Positions 24,373 to 32,743 are shown, counted from the first letter of the stretch. The stretch: 64,000 bases of DNA from JAOPZW01 sp963807305 (GCA_963807305.1 CAWEBN010000014.1:62001-126000); one strand, 5' to 3'. Program-made: numbers and translations. Notes: a model not told the origin generated them from the sequence alone.

Positions 24373-25808
24373 CCGCGTACCTCGTCGGCGCGGGCCCCGG
24401 CGATCCCGGCCTGCTCACGGCGCGGGCCATCGAGCTCATCGCGAGCGCGGACGTCATCCTGCACGATCGCCTGATCCCGCACGAGGCGCTGGCCGGCGCG
24501 CGGCCCGACGCCGAGATCGTCGACGTCGGCAAGGTGGGTGGCGGCGAGCAGGTGCCCCAGCGCGAGACGACGCGGCTGCTCGTCGAGCACGCGCGCGCCG
24601 GGCGGACGGTCGTCCGGCTGAAGGGCGGCGACCCGTTCGTCTTCGGGCGCGGCGGCGAGGAGGCTCAGGCGCTGCGCGCCGCAGGGTGCGACTATGAGGT
24701 GGTGCCCGGGGTGACCGCCGGCGTCGCCGCACCGGCCTTCGCCGGGATCCCGGTCACCCAACGCGGGATGGCCAGCGCGGTGGCCTTCGTCACGGGACAC
24801 GAGGACCCGTCGAAGCCGGAGACCGCCGTCGACTGGGCGGCGCTCGCGGCCTTCCCCGGCACGCTCGTCTTCTACATGGGCGTGCGCCAGCTGCCGCGGA
24901 TCGCCGAGCAGCTCGTGGCCCACGGCCGCGACCCCGGCGAGCCGGCGGCCATCGTCGAGCGCGGGACGCTGGCCGACCAGCGCGTGCTGCTGACGACCGT
25001 CTCCTCGCTCGGCGAGCAGGACGCGCATGCGCCAGCGGTGACCGTCGTCGGCCCGGTCGCGGCCCTCCACGACGAGCTCGCGTGGCTCGGCCGCGGCCCG
25101 CTGGCCGGCGTCAGCGTCGCAGTCACGCGTGCCCGGGCCCAGGCCAGCGGCCTGGCGGCGCGCCTGCGGGCGCTCGGCGCGAGCGTGGTCGAGGCGCCCG
25201 CCATCCGCATCGAGCCGCTACCCGTCGAGCTCGGCGACCTCGCCGCCTACGACCTCGTCGTGCTGACCTCGCCCAACGGCGTCGAGCAGCTCTTCCGCCA
25301 CGTGCGCGACGCGCGGGCGCTGGCCGGGCCCGTCATCGCCGTGATCGGGCCTGGCACGGCCGCGGCGCTGCGCGCGCGCGGCGTCGAGCCCGACGTCGTG
25401 CCCGAGCGCGCGGTCGGCGAGGGGCTCGCGGATGCGCTGACCGGCCGCGGATACCCACGCGCGCTGGTCGCGCGTGCCCAGGACGCCCGCGACGTCGTCC
25501 CCGATACGCTGCGCGACGCCGGCAGCGTGGTCGACGTCGTCGCCCTCTACCGCACCCTGCCCGAGCCGCTCGGGGAGAAGGCGCGCGCCGCCGCGCTGGG
25601 CGCCGACTGGGCCACCTTCACGAGCGCGTCATCGGCGCGCTTCTTCCACGCCGCGGCCGGCACGCTCGACGGCCCGCGCCTGGCGTCGATCGGTCCGGTC
25701 ACGAGCACGGCGCTGCGCGAGCTCGGCTATGAGCCCGACCTCGAAGCAACAGATCACACGCCGGACGGGCTCGTTGCGGCGCTCGTGACGGCTGCAGGGC
25801 GCGGCTGA
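24369..25808 (+). CDS. cobA-hemD: Fused uroporphyrinogen-III methyltransferase / uroporphyrinogen-III synthase
   Basis: The 479-residue fusion has an N-terminal SAM methyltransferase (VGAGPGDPGLLTARA, RLKGGDPFVFGRGGEE, VPGVTAG, about residues 1-245) and a C-terminal HemD domain (VAVTRARAQASGL, LTSPNGVEQLF, FTSASSARFF). HemD closes the ring to uro'gen III and CobA methylates it to precorrin-2, the substrate of the dehydrogenase that begins this operon. GTG start overlaps hemC. Such fusions are common in Gram-positives. Confidence 0.95.
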   Translation: MTAYLVGAGPGDPGLLTARAIELIASADVILHDRLIPHEALAGARPDAEIVDVGKVGGGEQVPQRETTRLLVEHARAGRTVVRLKGGDPFVFGRGGEEAQALRAAGCDYEVVPGVTAGVAAPAFAGIPVTQRGMASAVAFVTGHEDPSKPETAVDWAALAAFPGTLVFYMGVRQLPRIAEQLVAHGRDPGEPAAIVERGTLADQRVLLTTVSSLGEQDAHAPAVTVVGPVAALHDELAWLGRGPLAGVSVAVTRARAQASGLAARLRALGASVVEAPAIRIEPLPVELGDLAAYDLVVLTSPNGVEQLFRHVRDARALAGPVIAVIGPGTAAALRARGVEPDVVPERAVGEGLADALTGRGYPRALVARAQDARDVVPDTLRDAGSVVDVVALYRTLPEPLGEKARAAALGADWATFTSASSARFFHAAAGTLDGPRLASIGPVTSTALRELGYEPDLEATDHTPDGLVAALVTAAGRG

Positions 25809-26089
25809 GCCCGCGGCCGGCGCCGCACGGTCGGGGCCACCAAGGGCGCCGGCGTGCCGTCGTCGGGCTTGTCGGCCGCCGTCAGCTCGTCGTCGCGGTC
25901 GCGCGGCACGCGCCGGGCGATCGGCCCCCAGTTGGGGCGGTCGTCGACGACGGGGCGCTCGTCGAACCATGGGCGCGACTCGGCGCCGAGCCACATGGCG
26001 AGCAGGGCGAAGACGCCGAAGACCGCGGGAGGAAGCAGGATGCCGACGAGCACCTCGAGCACTCGGTCGAGATTACGCCGGTCGGACAC
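25754..26089 (-). CDS. Small single-pass membrane protein, unknown
   Basis: About 111 residues from GTG 26089: a membrane segment at residues 12-32 (VGILLPPAVFGVFALLAMWLG), then a hydrophilic tail with DDRPNWGPIARRVP and an Arg/Pro-rich end. It overlaps the end of cobA-hemD by 55 bases on the opposite strand, so the extreme C-terminus may be read through rather than conserved. Start is uncertain. No family recognised. Confidence 0.5.
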   Translation of the reverse strand: MSDRRNLDRVLEVLVGILLPPAVFGVFALLAMWLGAESRPWFDERPVVDDRPNWGPIARRVPRDRDDELTAADKPDDGTPAPLVAPTVRRRPRAQPRPAAVTSAATSPSGV

Positions 26090-26141
26090 GCTGTCAACGA
26101 GCGTCGGCCATGAGGGCAACCGGCCCTTGTCGTGCGACGGC

Positions 26142-26318
26142 TCAGCTGGCCGCCGGCGGCTCGCCCTCCGTGGGGATGCCGGGCATCGCGCCGGGCCCGC
26201 GCTCGGGCTCGTCCTCACCTTCCGGGCGCGCCTCGGGAACGCCGAGGGGGGCCTCTTCGGGCTCGTCGGGCGGCAGCCCGCTCGGAGCGTCGTCGGGGGT
26301 GCTCGGCTGGTCACTCAT
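26142..26318 (-). CDS. Small acidic Pro/Glu-rich protein
   Basis: A 58-residue hydrophilic protein rich in Pro, Glu and Asp with a Gly-Pro motif GPGAMPGIPTEGEP. A TAGCGT box (26326-26331) ends 7 bases before ATG 26318. It diverges from the SAM hydroxide adenosyltransferase gene. Probably disordered; function unknown. The clean promoter spacing is the main support. Confidence 0.5.
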   Translation of the reverse strand: MSDQPSTPDDAPSGLPPDEPEEAPLGVPEARPEGEDEPERGPGAMPGIPTEGEPPAAS

Positions 26319-26360
26319 GTCCGACACGCTACCCGGCCTCCGAGCGGCTGCGACGACTAC

Positions 26361-26366
26361 TAGACT
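26361..26366 (+). promoter_or_regulatory. -10 box TAGACT for the SAM hydrolase-birA operon
   Basis: TAGACT ends 6 bases before GTG 26373, giving a near-leaderless transcript. The divergent small gene has TAGCGT at 26326-26331. Confidence 0.5.
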
Positions 26367-26372
26367 CGCCCC

Positions 26373-27176
26373 GTGCCGATGACGGCAGTGATCACCTTCC
26401 TGTCCGACTACGGCCACGACGACGAGTTCGTAGGCGTGTGCCACGGCGTCATGGCGCGGATCGCGCCCGCGGCGCGCGTCATCGACGTCAGCCACGGGAT
26501 CGACCGCCACGACGTGCGCTCGGGGGCGCTCGTGCTGCGGCGCGCGCTGCCCTACTTCCCGCCGGGCGTGCACCTGGCGGTCGTCGACCCCGAGGTCGGG
26601 GGCGAGCGCCGCGCGGTGGCCGTGCGCGCCGCCGAGGACGACCGCATCCTCGTCGGACCGGACAACGGCCTGCTCGCGCTGGCCATCGAGCGCTTCGGAG
26701 GTGCGGTGGAGGCCGTGGACGTCGCGCGCTCGCCGCACCGCCTCGAGCCGACGTCCGCGACCTTCCACGGGCGCGACCTGTTCGCCCCGGTGGCCGCGCA
26801 CCTCGCCGCGGGCGCGCCGCTGGCCGACGCCGGCGACCCGATCGACGCTGACGAGCTCACGCCTTTGCACACGCCCAGCGCCCGTCGCGAGGACGGCGGC
26901 CTCGTGGCCCACGCGCTGGCCTTCGATCGCTTCGGCAACGTGATGCTCGACGTCGAGCATGCCGAGCTGGCCGGTTCGGGACTGAAGCTCGGCCACCGGG
27001 TCACGATCAACGACGAGCTCGCCCACTACGCGACGACGTTCGCCGACGTCCCGCCGGGCGAGCTGCTGCTCTACGAGGATGCCTACCGGACCCTCGCGCT
27101 GGCCGTCAATCGCGGCTCGGCGGCACTGCACCTGGGCCTCGATCTGGACGCCGAGGTCCACATCCGGCCGACGTGA
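26373..27176 (+). CDS. SAM hydroxide adenosyltransferase (DUF62, S-adenosyl-L-methionine hydrolase)
   Basis: The 267-residue protein has the DUF62 pattern: LSDYGHDDEFVG with metal/ribose-binding Asp residues, DVSHGIDRHDVRSGA, VVDPEVGG, GPDNGLL and NVMLDV in the C-terminal domain. Family enzymes cleave SAM with hydroxide to adenosine and methionine; fluorinases and chlorinases are relatives, but the extra halogenase loop is not evident. GTG 26373 or ATG 26379 could be the start. BirA overlaps its stop. Confidence 0.9.
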   Translation: MPMTAVITFLSDYGHDDEFVGVCHGVMARIAPAARVIDVSHGIDRHDVRSGALVLRRALPYFPPGVHLAVVDPEVGGERRAVAVRAAEDDRILVGPDNGLLALAIERFGGAVEAVDVARSPHRLEPTSATFHGRDLFAPVAAHLAAGAPLADAGDPIDADELTPLHTPSARREDGGLVAHALAFDRFGNVMLDVEHAELAGSGLKLGHRVTINDELAHYATTFADVPPGELLLYEDAYRTLALAVNRGSAALHLGLDLDAEVHIRPT

Positions 27177-27859
27177 GCGCGCTCGGCCGCCCGCGGCTGC
27201 ATCTACGCACGACCACATCGACCAACGATCGCGCCCGCGCGCTGGCCGCGTCGGGGGCGCCCCACGGGACGCTGGTGACCGCCGGCGAACAGCACGCGGG
27301 GCGCGGGCGCCAGGGTCGCACGTGGTCGGCTCCGCCGGGACGCGCGCTGCTGCTCTCGCTCGTGCTGCGCGACCCGCCGGCGCTCCTGCCCCTCGCGGCG
27401 GGGCTGGCGGTGGCCGAGGTCGCCGGCCCCGCCGCGGTGGTCAAGTGGCCCAACGACGTCCTCGTCGAGAGGCGCAAGGTGGCGGGCATCCTCGCCGAGG
27501 GCCGCCTCGGCGAAGGGTGGGCCGTGCTCGGGATCGGCGTCAACGTCGCCCTGCGCGTCGACGAGCTTCCACCCGAGCTGCACGCCACCGCCGGCACTCT
27601 GGGCCTCACGCCGGGCGATCTCGAGCCCACCCTGGAGCGCCTGCTCACCGCCCTCGAGCGCGTGCTGGCGCTCGACGACTCGGCGCTGCTGCAGGCCTAC
27701 CGCGACCGCGACGCCCTGCGCGGGCACGAGGTCGCGTGGTCGGGCGGGCGCGGGACGGCCGCGGGGGTCGATGGCGTCGGGCGGCTCGTGGTCGAGTTGG
27801 CGGGCGGCGGGCGGACCGCGCTGAGTGCCGGCGAGGTTCATCTCGTGCGCCAGCTGTGA
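27173..27859 (+). CDS. birA: Biotin-[acetyl-CoA-carboxylase] ligase, monofunctional
   Basis: The 228-residue ligase has STNDRARAL, the biotinyl-AMP loop GRGRQGRTW, VKWPNDVLV and KVAGILAE. The N-terminal HTH of bifunctional BirA is missing, so it should ligate biotin but not repress transcription. GTG start overlaps the previous stop (GTGA). Confidence 0.94.
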   Translation: MSALGRPRLHLRTTTSTNDRARALAASGAPHGTLVTAGEQHAGRGRQGRTWSAPPGRALLLSLVLRDPPALLPLAAGLAVAEVAGPAAVVKWPNDVLVERRKVAGILAEGRLGEGWAVLGIGVNVALRVDELPPELHATAGTLGLTPGDLEPTLERLLTALERVLALDDSALLQAYRDRDALRGHEVAWSGGRGTAAGVDGVGRLVVELAGGGRTALSAGEVHLVRQL

Positions 27860-28315
27860 GGCGCGGCGCTTACAGCCGCATCGAGGGAAGGGAGGCGGCC
27901 GGCGGTTCGCGGCGGTGTCGTCGTCGTGCGTGTGCGTCTTGGGGGTGCAATCGCGCGTGTTTCGCGACAGTCTTTGGAGATGCCGAGGGGGTGGTCCGTC
28001 TTAGGCACCTCTGAGGTGCGTCAATACGGGCCACCCCCTCCGGCCACCCGTGGAAGGTGTTGCACAACGCGCGCGAACCGCGCAGGAACTCCGCGGCCCG
28101 GTCGCAGGAGCAGGCGGGGGGGCGCCGAGCCGCGGGTGCGCGCCATGAGGCGCGGTTCGGGCGGAGTCGTCCTGCCCTGAGGTCGCAGCACGACCGCTGG
28201 GCAGGAGACCGCCGCGCAAGGAGGCGACCGCGGGCGCGGCGACCGCCGCCACTCCCTTCCCTCGATGATGCTTTAGACGCCGCGCGGCACGTAAGGCGCG
28301 GCGAGGAGAACGCAG
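27860..28315. other. 456-base non-coding region between convergent birA and helicase genes
   Basis: No gene is supported. The region holds a strong compound hairpin (27982-28044), a copy of the AATCGCGsGTGTTTC motif (27950-27964) shared with the gap at 17050, and a GC-rich right half with no clear feature. Both flanking genes end here, so the structure is not a promoter of either. It could be a structured RNA or a mobile hairpin repeat. Confidence 0.55.
27982..28044. repeat. Long two-tier hairpin
   Basis: GAGGGGGTGGTCCGT (27985-27999) pairs with ACGGGCCACCCCCTC (28026-28040): 15 pairs including one G-T wobble, extended by three pairs past a bulged C. Inside, GCACCT/AGGTGC (28005-28010/28014-28019) form a second stem with loop CTG. 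No T-run follows, so a simple terminator is unlikely. Confidence 0.75.
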
Positions 28316-31300
28316 CTAGGCGGCCTCCGCCGGCGAATCGGCCGGCGAGTCCTCGGCGTCGTCCTTGTCTGCGGCGGCCTTCTTGGCCGCCGGCGCCTTG
28401 CGGGTGCGGCGCGGCTTGGGCTTCTCGGCGGGCTGGCCGTCGGGCGGCGCGTCCGTCGCCAGAGCCTCAGGCGCCGCGTCCGCGGTCGGAGCCTCGGGCG
28501 GCGCGTCCGCGGTCGGAGCCTCAGGCGGCGCGTCCGCGGTCGGAGCCTCAGGCGGCGCGTCCGCGGTCGGAGCGTCCGGCGGCGCGTCGCCGGCCTCCGC
28601 GGAAGCGGACGCCGCTGCGCGGCGCGGCCTGCGCCGCCTCGTGGGCGTGGCCCCGTCGGCACTCGCCTGCGGCTGCTCCTCCTCGGAGTCCTGGCCCGCA
28701 GCGGGAGCGGCAGCTTCAGCAGGCGCGCGCTGCGGAGCGGCGCCGGGCGCGTCGCGCGCCGGGTCGGCGTCCTTGCGCCGGCGCGAACGACGTGCGCGCG
28801 GCCTCGGTGCCGGCTTGTCGTCGGCCGGCCGGTCGCCGTCGGCCGACTGCTCGCCGACGCCGTTGACGGACGCGTCGGCGCCGTCGACCTCGGTGGTGAC
28901 GACGGCGCCCTCGAGCGCCTCCTCGTCGGGCCCGGCCCGCGTCTGTGCGACGCCCGCCCCCGAGCGGCCGGCGGCCGCGGCGGCCGCCTTCTTGCGCCGG
29001 CGGCGCGAGCGGCGGCCCTTGCCCTTGGGGAAGTTGCGCAGCAGCTCGCGCGAGAGCGCGCTCGGCTTGCGCGCGAGGCGCGTGCGGGCGCCGCGCAGGA
29101 CCTCCTCGGCCTCAGGCGTATGCGCCACCGCGGCGGCGAGCAGCGCTGCCTGCAGGCGGCGGTCCTGCTTGCGCGCGGCGTGCACGAGCCTGCGCGCGTT
29201 GCGCGCGTGGGCGCCGCCGCTCGAGTTGACGAGCAGGCCCAGGAGGCGCTTGGTCTCGGGCCAGCGCTGGACGGCGTACTCCTCGTGGATCTCGCGCGTG
29301 TACTCGGCCAGGCGCCAGATCCAGGCGTTGGCCTGGTCGCGGCGCCCGATGCGCTTCTCGGCGAGCGCCTGGAACATGACCTTGGCGCCCTCGCGGCGCT
29401 CCTCGCGCGCCCACGTGCCGATGACGTCGATCGAGAGGTCGAAGGCCTCCGCGTCCTTGGCCGCGGCGATCTCCTGCAGCGCCCGGACGCGCAGCTGCGC
29501 GTTGCGATTGCGCTCGACGGCGGTGAGCAGGAAGCGGCGCTTGAGCTCGCCCGTGCGGTCGAAGTGGAGCATTGCCCGCGCGCGGCGCCAGCCGCTGGGC
29601 GCGACGCGGGCGCCGGCCAGCGCCGCCCACATGTGCTGCTCGCCATAGTCGAGGTGCTCGACGGCGATCCGCCACAGCTCGCGCTCGAAGACCTCGTGAC
29701 GCCGCTCTTCCTCGGCCGTCACCGGGATGACACGGCGCTCGACGCGGACGCGGCGCCCACGGCCGCGGCGCACGGGACCGACGACGATCGCGCCGCCGCG
29801 GTAGACGTCGCGGTCGAGCAGCGAGTGCAGCGTTATCACCGGGTCGTCGTGCTTGGTCGCCGGATGGACGAAGTCGACGACGACGCCGGCCTCCTTGCCC
29901 GGATGCCGGCGCGTCACGCGGCCGACGCGCTGCTGGTAGACGCGGCGCGAGGCGGTCGGCGCCAGGTGCATGCACACCGTGGCGCGCGGGGAGTTCCAGC
30001 CCTCGGCCAGCAGCTGGGCGTTGACGAGGACGTCGATCTCGCCGCGCTCGTACGCGGCGAGGATCTCGGCCAGCTCGCGCTTGGGCGTCTCGCCCGAGAC
30101 GGCCTGCGCCTTGATGCCCTCCTGGCGCATCGACTCGGCGACGTTGTAGGCGTGGCGCACCCCGGCGGCGTAGATCACGCCCGGCACGCCGTTGAAGCGC
30201 GTCTTGTAGAGGTTGGCGATCGCCATGTTGAACGGCAGCTGGTCCAGCAGCTCGGCCAGCATCTCCTGGTCGAACTCGACGTCGACGTCCCCTCGGCGCA
30301 GCGGCACCTTCGCGATCGTGCGCACGCCGGGACCGGGCGGGATGCGGATGCAGCGCAGCGGCGCGATGACGCCGCGCCGCGCGGCCTGCGCGAGATCGAA
30401 GCGCGAGGTCTGCGTCGGGAACAGGTCGGTGACGTGGCGGGCGATGAGCGCGCCCGTGGCGGTCATGCCGATGAAGATCGGGCCGGTCCAGGCGCGGATG
30501 GCCGCCGACGTCTTCTCGCCCAGCGCGGTGTGCGCCTCGTCGCAGATGACGATCGTGTAGGCGTCGGAGATGCGCCCGGCGTTGCGGACGAACCACTGGT
30601 AGGTCTCGACGGTGACGGGGCCGTCGGAGCGGTCGGTGCCGGCGCCGTCGAGCAGCGCCGGCGACTCACGGCTGCCGTAGCCGCGGTCGTGCAGCTCGCC
30701 GAGGAACTGGTCGACGAGGTTGCGCCGGTGGGTGAGGATGAGGACGCCGCCGGTGCGCGAGGCGTCGACGAAGCCCATCGCGGCGACGGTCTTGCCGGCA
30801 CCCGTCGCGTGCTCGAACCAGAAGCGCTTGTGGGCGTTGGGGTCGTCGGCCGCGCCCTCCTCGACGTCCTCGTCGACGTCGGGCTCGGCGTCGTCCTCCC
30901 AGACGTCCTCGGGCTCCTCGTCGTCCTCGTCTTGCTCGTCGGGCTCGGGCTCGGGCTCGTCTTCCTCGTCGTCGTCGTCGTCGTCGACGGCGGACTCCGG
31001 CTCGTCGTCCTCGTCGTCCTCGTCGTCGGCGTCGAGCTCGGGCTCGTCGTCGGGCTCGTCCGGCGCGGCAGCGAGAGGTATCTCGGGCTCGGGCTCGTCG
31101 TCGACCGCGAGGACCGGCTCGGCGGTCGGACCTGCGAGGCCGTGGCCGTTCTGGACGGCCGCCAGCAGCGCGGTCAACGTGCCCGAGAGCGCGTCGACCT
31201 GGTGGGGGTTCAGCAGCGCCCCGTCGGCCAGGCGCGGCTCGTCCTCGCTGAGCACCCGTTCGAGACCGAGCAGCAGCGCGTAGCGACGGCGCCATCTGGT

Positions 31301-31501
31301 CGACGGGACCTTCGCACCGGCGTCGATCTCGCGCAGCGCGTCCTCGAGAGCGCGGCGACGACCCGAGCCAGGGGCCAGCGCGACGGCGGGGTCTTCGCCG
31401 TCGTGAACGAAGCGCTCACGCGTGAACGCTTGGGCGCGCTCGATGGCGGCCTGATCGGGAATCGCTGCGGCCTCAGCGGCCGCCGACATGGAATCAGCCA
31501 T
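28316..31501 (-). CDS. DEAD/DEAH-type SF2 helicase with acidic insert and low-complexity tail
   Basis: About 1061 residues from ATG 31501. Helicase core: LNPHQVDALSG (Q-like), EHATGAGKT (Walker A), ICDEAH (DEAH-type Walker B), GMTATG (motif III), VNAQLLAEGWNSPRAT and QQRVGRVTRR (motifs V-VI). A run of about 90 Asp/Glu-rich residues sits between the Q-like region and Walker A. A helical domain follows, then a basic RSRRRRKK stretch and an Ala/Pro tail with nine-residue repeats ending in Lys-rich APAAKKAA. It resembles type-III-restriction/UvrB-like helicases; the substrate is unknown. Confidence 0.85.
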   Translation of the reverse strand: MADSMSAAAEAAAIPDQAAIERAQAFTRERFVHDGEDPAVALAPGSGRRRALEDALREIDAGAKVPSTRWRRRYALLLGLERVLSEDEPRLADGALLNPHQVDALSGTLTALLAAVQNGHGLAGPTAEPVLAVDDEPEPEIPLAAAPDEPDDEPELDADDEDDEDDEPESAVDDDDDDEEDEPEPEPDEQDEDDEEPEDVWEDDAEPDVDEDVEEGAADDPNAHKRFWFEHATGAGKTVAAMGFVDASRTGGVLILTHRRNLVDQFLGELHDRGYGSRESPALLDGAGTDRSDGPVTVETYQWFVRNAGRISDAYTIVICDEAHTALGEKTSAAIRAWTGPIFIGMTATGALIARHVTDLFPTQTSRFDLAQAARRGVIAPLRCIRIPPGPGVRTIAKVPLRRGDVDVEFDQEMLAELLDQLPFNMAIANLYKTRFNGVPGVIYAAGVRHAYNVAESMRQEGIKAQAVSGETPKRELAEILAAYERGEIDVLVNAQLLAEGWNSPRATVCMHLAPTASRRVYQQRVGRVTRRHPGKEAGVVVDFVHPATKHDDPVITLHSLLDRDVYRGGAIVVGPVRRGRGRRVRVERRVIPVTAEEERRHEVFERELWRIAVEHLDYGEQHMWAALAGARVAPSGWRRARAMLHFDRTGELKRRFLLTAVERNRNAQLRVRALQEIAAAKDAEAFDLSIDVIGTWAREERREGAKVMFQALAEKRIGRRDQANAWIWRLAEYTREIHEEYAVQRWPETKRLLGLLVNSSGGAHARNARRLVHAARKQDRRLQAALLAAAVAHTPEAEEVLRGARTRLARKPSALSRELLRNFPKGKGRRSRRRRKKAAAAAAGRSGAGVAQTRAGPDEEALEGAVVTTEVDGADASVNGVGEQSADGDRPADDKPAPRPRARRSRRRKDADPARDAPGAAPQRAPAEAAAPAAGQDSEEEQPQASADGATPTRRRRPRRAAASASAEAGDAPPDAPTADAPPEAPTADAPPEAPTADAPPEAPTADAAPEALATDAPPDGQPAEKPKPRRTRKAPAAKKAAADKDDAEDSPADSPAEAA
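28440..28598 (-). repeat. 27-base coding repeat (APPEAPTAD units) in the helicase tail
   Basis: About six head-to-tail copies of a 27-base unit encode APPEAPTAD and close variants; the middle three are nearly identical at DNA level. Such exact repeats expand and contract easily, so copy number likely varies between strains. Confidence 0.75.
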
Positions 31502-31700
31502 GACCTGGCTATCTGTACTGAACGGAGAGTCGCGGCTAGGCAACACTGCCCGGCGACTCGGAGCCCCCCGGCTGGTCCGGGGACGATGCACGGGAGGGAC
31601 TTCCCTGGATTCAGCGACCCTCCCCGTGAGTGAGACAGAGGATACCGCACTGTCGGCCTGGTGCGCCGGACGCATGGCCGGGTCTGACACCCTTCAGCGA
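31502..31700. other. Divergent intergenic region with three strong hairpins
   Basis: Between the helicase start and the thioredoxin start lie three stems: 31527-31559 (GAGTCGC/GCGACTC plus inner GGC/GCC), 31566-31582 (CCCCGG/CCGGGG, five-base loop) and 31589-31628 (CACGGGAGGG against CCCTCCCCGTG with one bulge). The area must contain promoters for both genes; the structure could be a leader RNA or a separate small RNA. I recognise no known riboswitch or SRP/6S motif. Confidence 0.55.
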
Positions 31701-32288
31701 ATGCGCCGCTGGCTTCCTTGGATCCTCGGGGCGATCGCCCTCGTGGCGATCGTCGTCGTCGGGCTGCGGCAGGCCCCGGAGTCCAAGGCCCCGAGCCAGC
31801 CGAAGGTGAGCAAGATCTCCGCCCAGGAGCTGCACGCCAAGCTCGACGGCGCCCCGCCGGCCCTCGCCGCGCTGCACGCGCAGGCCAACGACCTGCTGCC
31901 CGGCGCGCGCAAGGGCCTGCAGGCGCGCGTGCGCGCCCTCCGCGGGCATCCGGTCGTGGTCAACGTGTGGGCCGCGTGGTGCGTGCCGTGCCGCGTGGAG
32001 CTGCCCGTCATCCAGCGCGCGTCGCTGGACTACGGCAAGCGCGTGGCCTTCCTCGGCGTCGATCTGCGCGACAACCGCGGCGCCGCGACGAAGCTGCTGC
32101 ACGACATCCCGCTCACCTACCCGTCCTACGAGGACCCTAACGGCAAGATCGCGAACGACTTTCGCCTCGTGGGCACGCCGAGCACGATCTATTACGACGC
32201 CGCCGGCAAGCAGACCTACGTCCACCAGGGCCAGTACCTCGATCGGGCCCAGCTCGACGCCGACATCAAGCGCTACGCGGCGTCGTGA
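31701..32288 (+). CDS. Membrane-anchored TlpA/ResA-like thioredoxin
   Basis: The 195-residue protein starts at ATG 31701 with a signal-anchor (residues 4-21) and carries a thioredoxin fold with VNVWAAWCVPCRVELP, i.e. a CVPC active site, plus the cis-Pro region GTPSTIYYD. Family members reduce disulfides outside the membrane, often apocytochrome c hemes sites, which would suit the ccm genes in this window, though they are 10 kb away. The GNAT gene overlaps its stop (GTGA). Confidence 0.85.
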   Translation: MRRWLPWILGAIALVAIVVVGLRQAPESKAPSQPKVSKISAQELHAKLDGAPPALAALHAQANDLLPGARKGLQARVRALRGHPVVVNVWAAWCVPCRVELPVIQRASLDYGKRVAFLGVDLRDNRGAATKLLHDIPLTYPSYEDPNGKIANDFRLVGTPSTIYYDAAGKQTYVHQGQYLDRAQLDADIKRYAAS

Positions 32289-32713
32289 CCGAGGTCAGGG
32301 CGGCGCGAGACCAGCGCGAGGTCGACGCGGCGCTGGCGCTGCGCTACGAGGTCTTCTGCGTCGAGCAGGGCGTCAGCCTCGCGGACGAGCTCGACGGCCG
32401 CGACGGCGAGGCACTGCACCTCGTGGTCGTCGACGACGATCGGATCGTCGGCACCTGCCGCCTGCTCGCCGAGGACTCGGACGTCAAGCTGGGGCGGATG
32501 GCGGTCGCGCCGTCGCACCGCGGGCGCGGCCTGGCCGCCGAGCTGCTGACACAGGCCGACGCCCGCGCGCGCGAGCTGGGCGCGCGGCGGATCGTGCTCG
32601 CGGCGCAGCTCACCGCCCAGGCCGTCTACGAGCGAGTCGGCTACGCCCCCTACGGCGAGGTCTTCCTCGACGCGGACATCGAGCACGTGATGATGGGCAA
32701 GGCGTTGGAGTAG
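32285..32713 (+). CDS. GNAT-family N-acetyltransferase (ElaA-like)
   Basis: A 142-residue GNAT with acetyl-CoA-binding VAPSHRGRGLAAELL (Q/RxxGxG/A) and the N-terminal LRYEVFCVEQGVS typical of ElaA/GNAT small enzymes. GTG start is coupled to the thioredoxin gene. The acceptor amine is unknown. Confidence 0.85.
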   Translation: MTEVRAARDQREVDAALALRYEVFCVEQGVSLADELDGRDGEALHLVVVDDDRIVGTCRLLAEDSDVKLGRMAVAPSHRGRGLAAELLTQADARARELGARRIVLAAQLTAQAVYERVGYAPYGEVFLDADIEHVMMGKALE

Positions 32714-32727
32714 CCGGCCGGCAGCGG

Positions 32728-32733
32728 TAGGGT
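32728..32733 (+). promoter_or_regulatory. -10 box TAGGGT for the MoaD-like gene
   Basis: TAGGGT ends 10 bases before ATG 32744. Confidence 0.45.
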
Positions 32734-32743
32734 CGGAGCAGCG

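Noticed and set aside
28440..28598. Possible CRISPR-like or intergenic repeat array
   Set aside because: Units are contiguous without spacers and in frame with the helicase, encoding a nine-residue repeat.
31527..31628. Known structured RNA (SRP, 6S, TPP, SAM or cobalamin riboswitch)
   Set aside because: I looked for their conserved loops on both strands and found none; kept only as an unexplained structured region.
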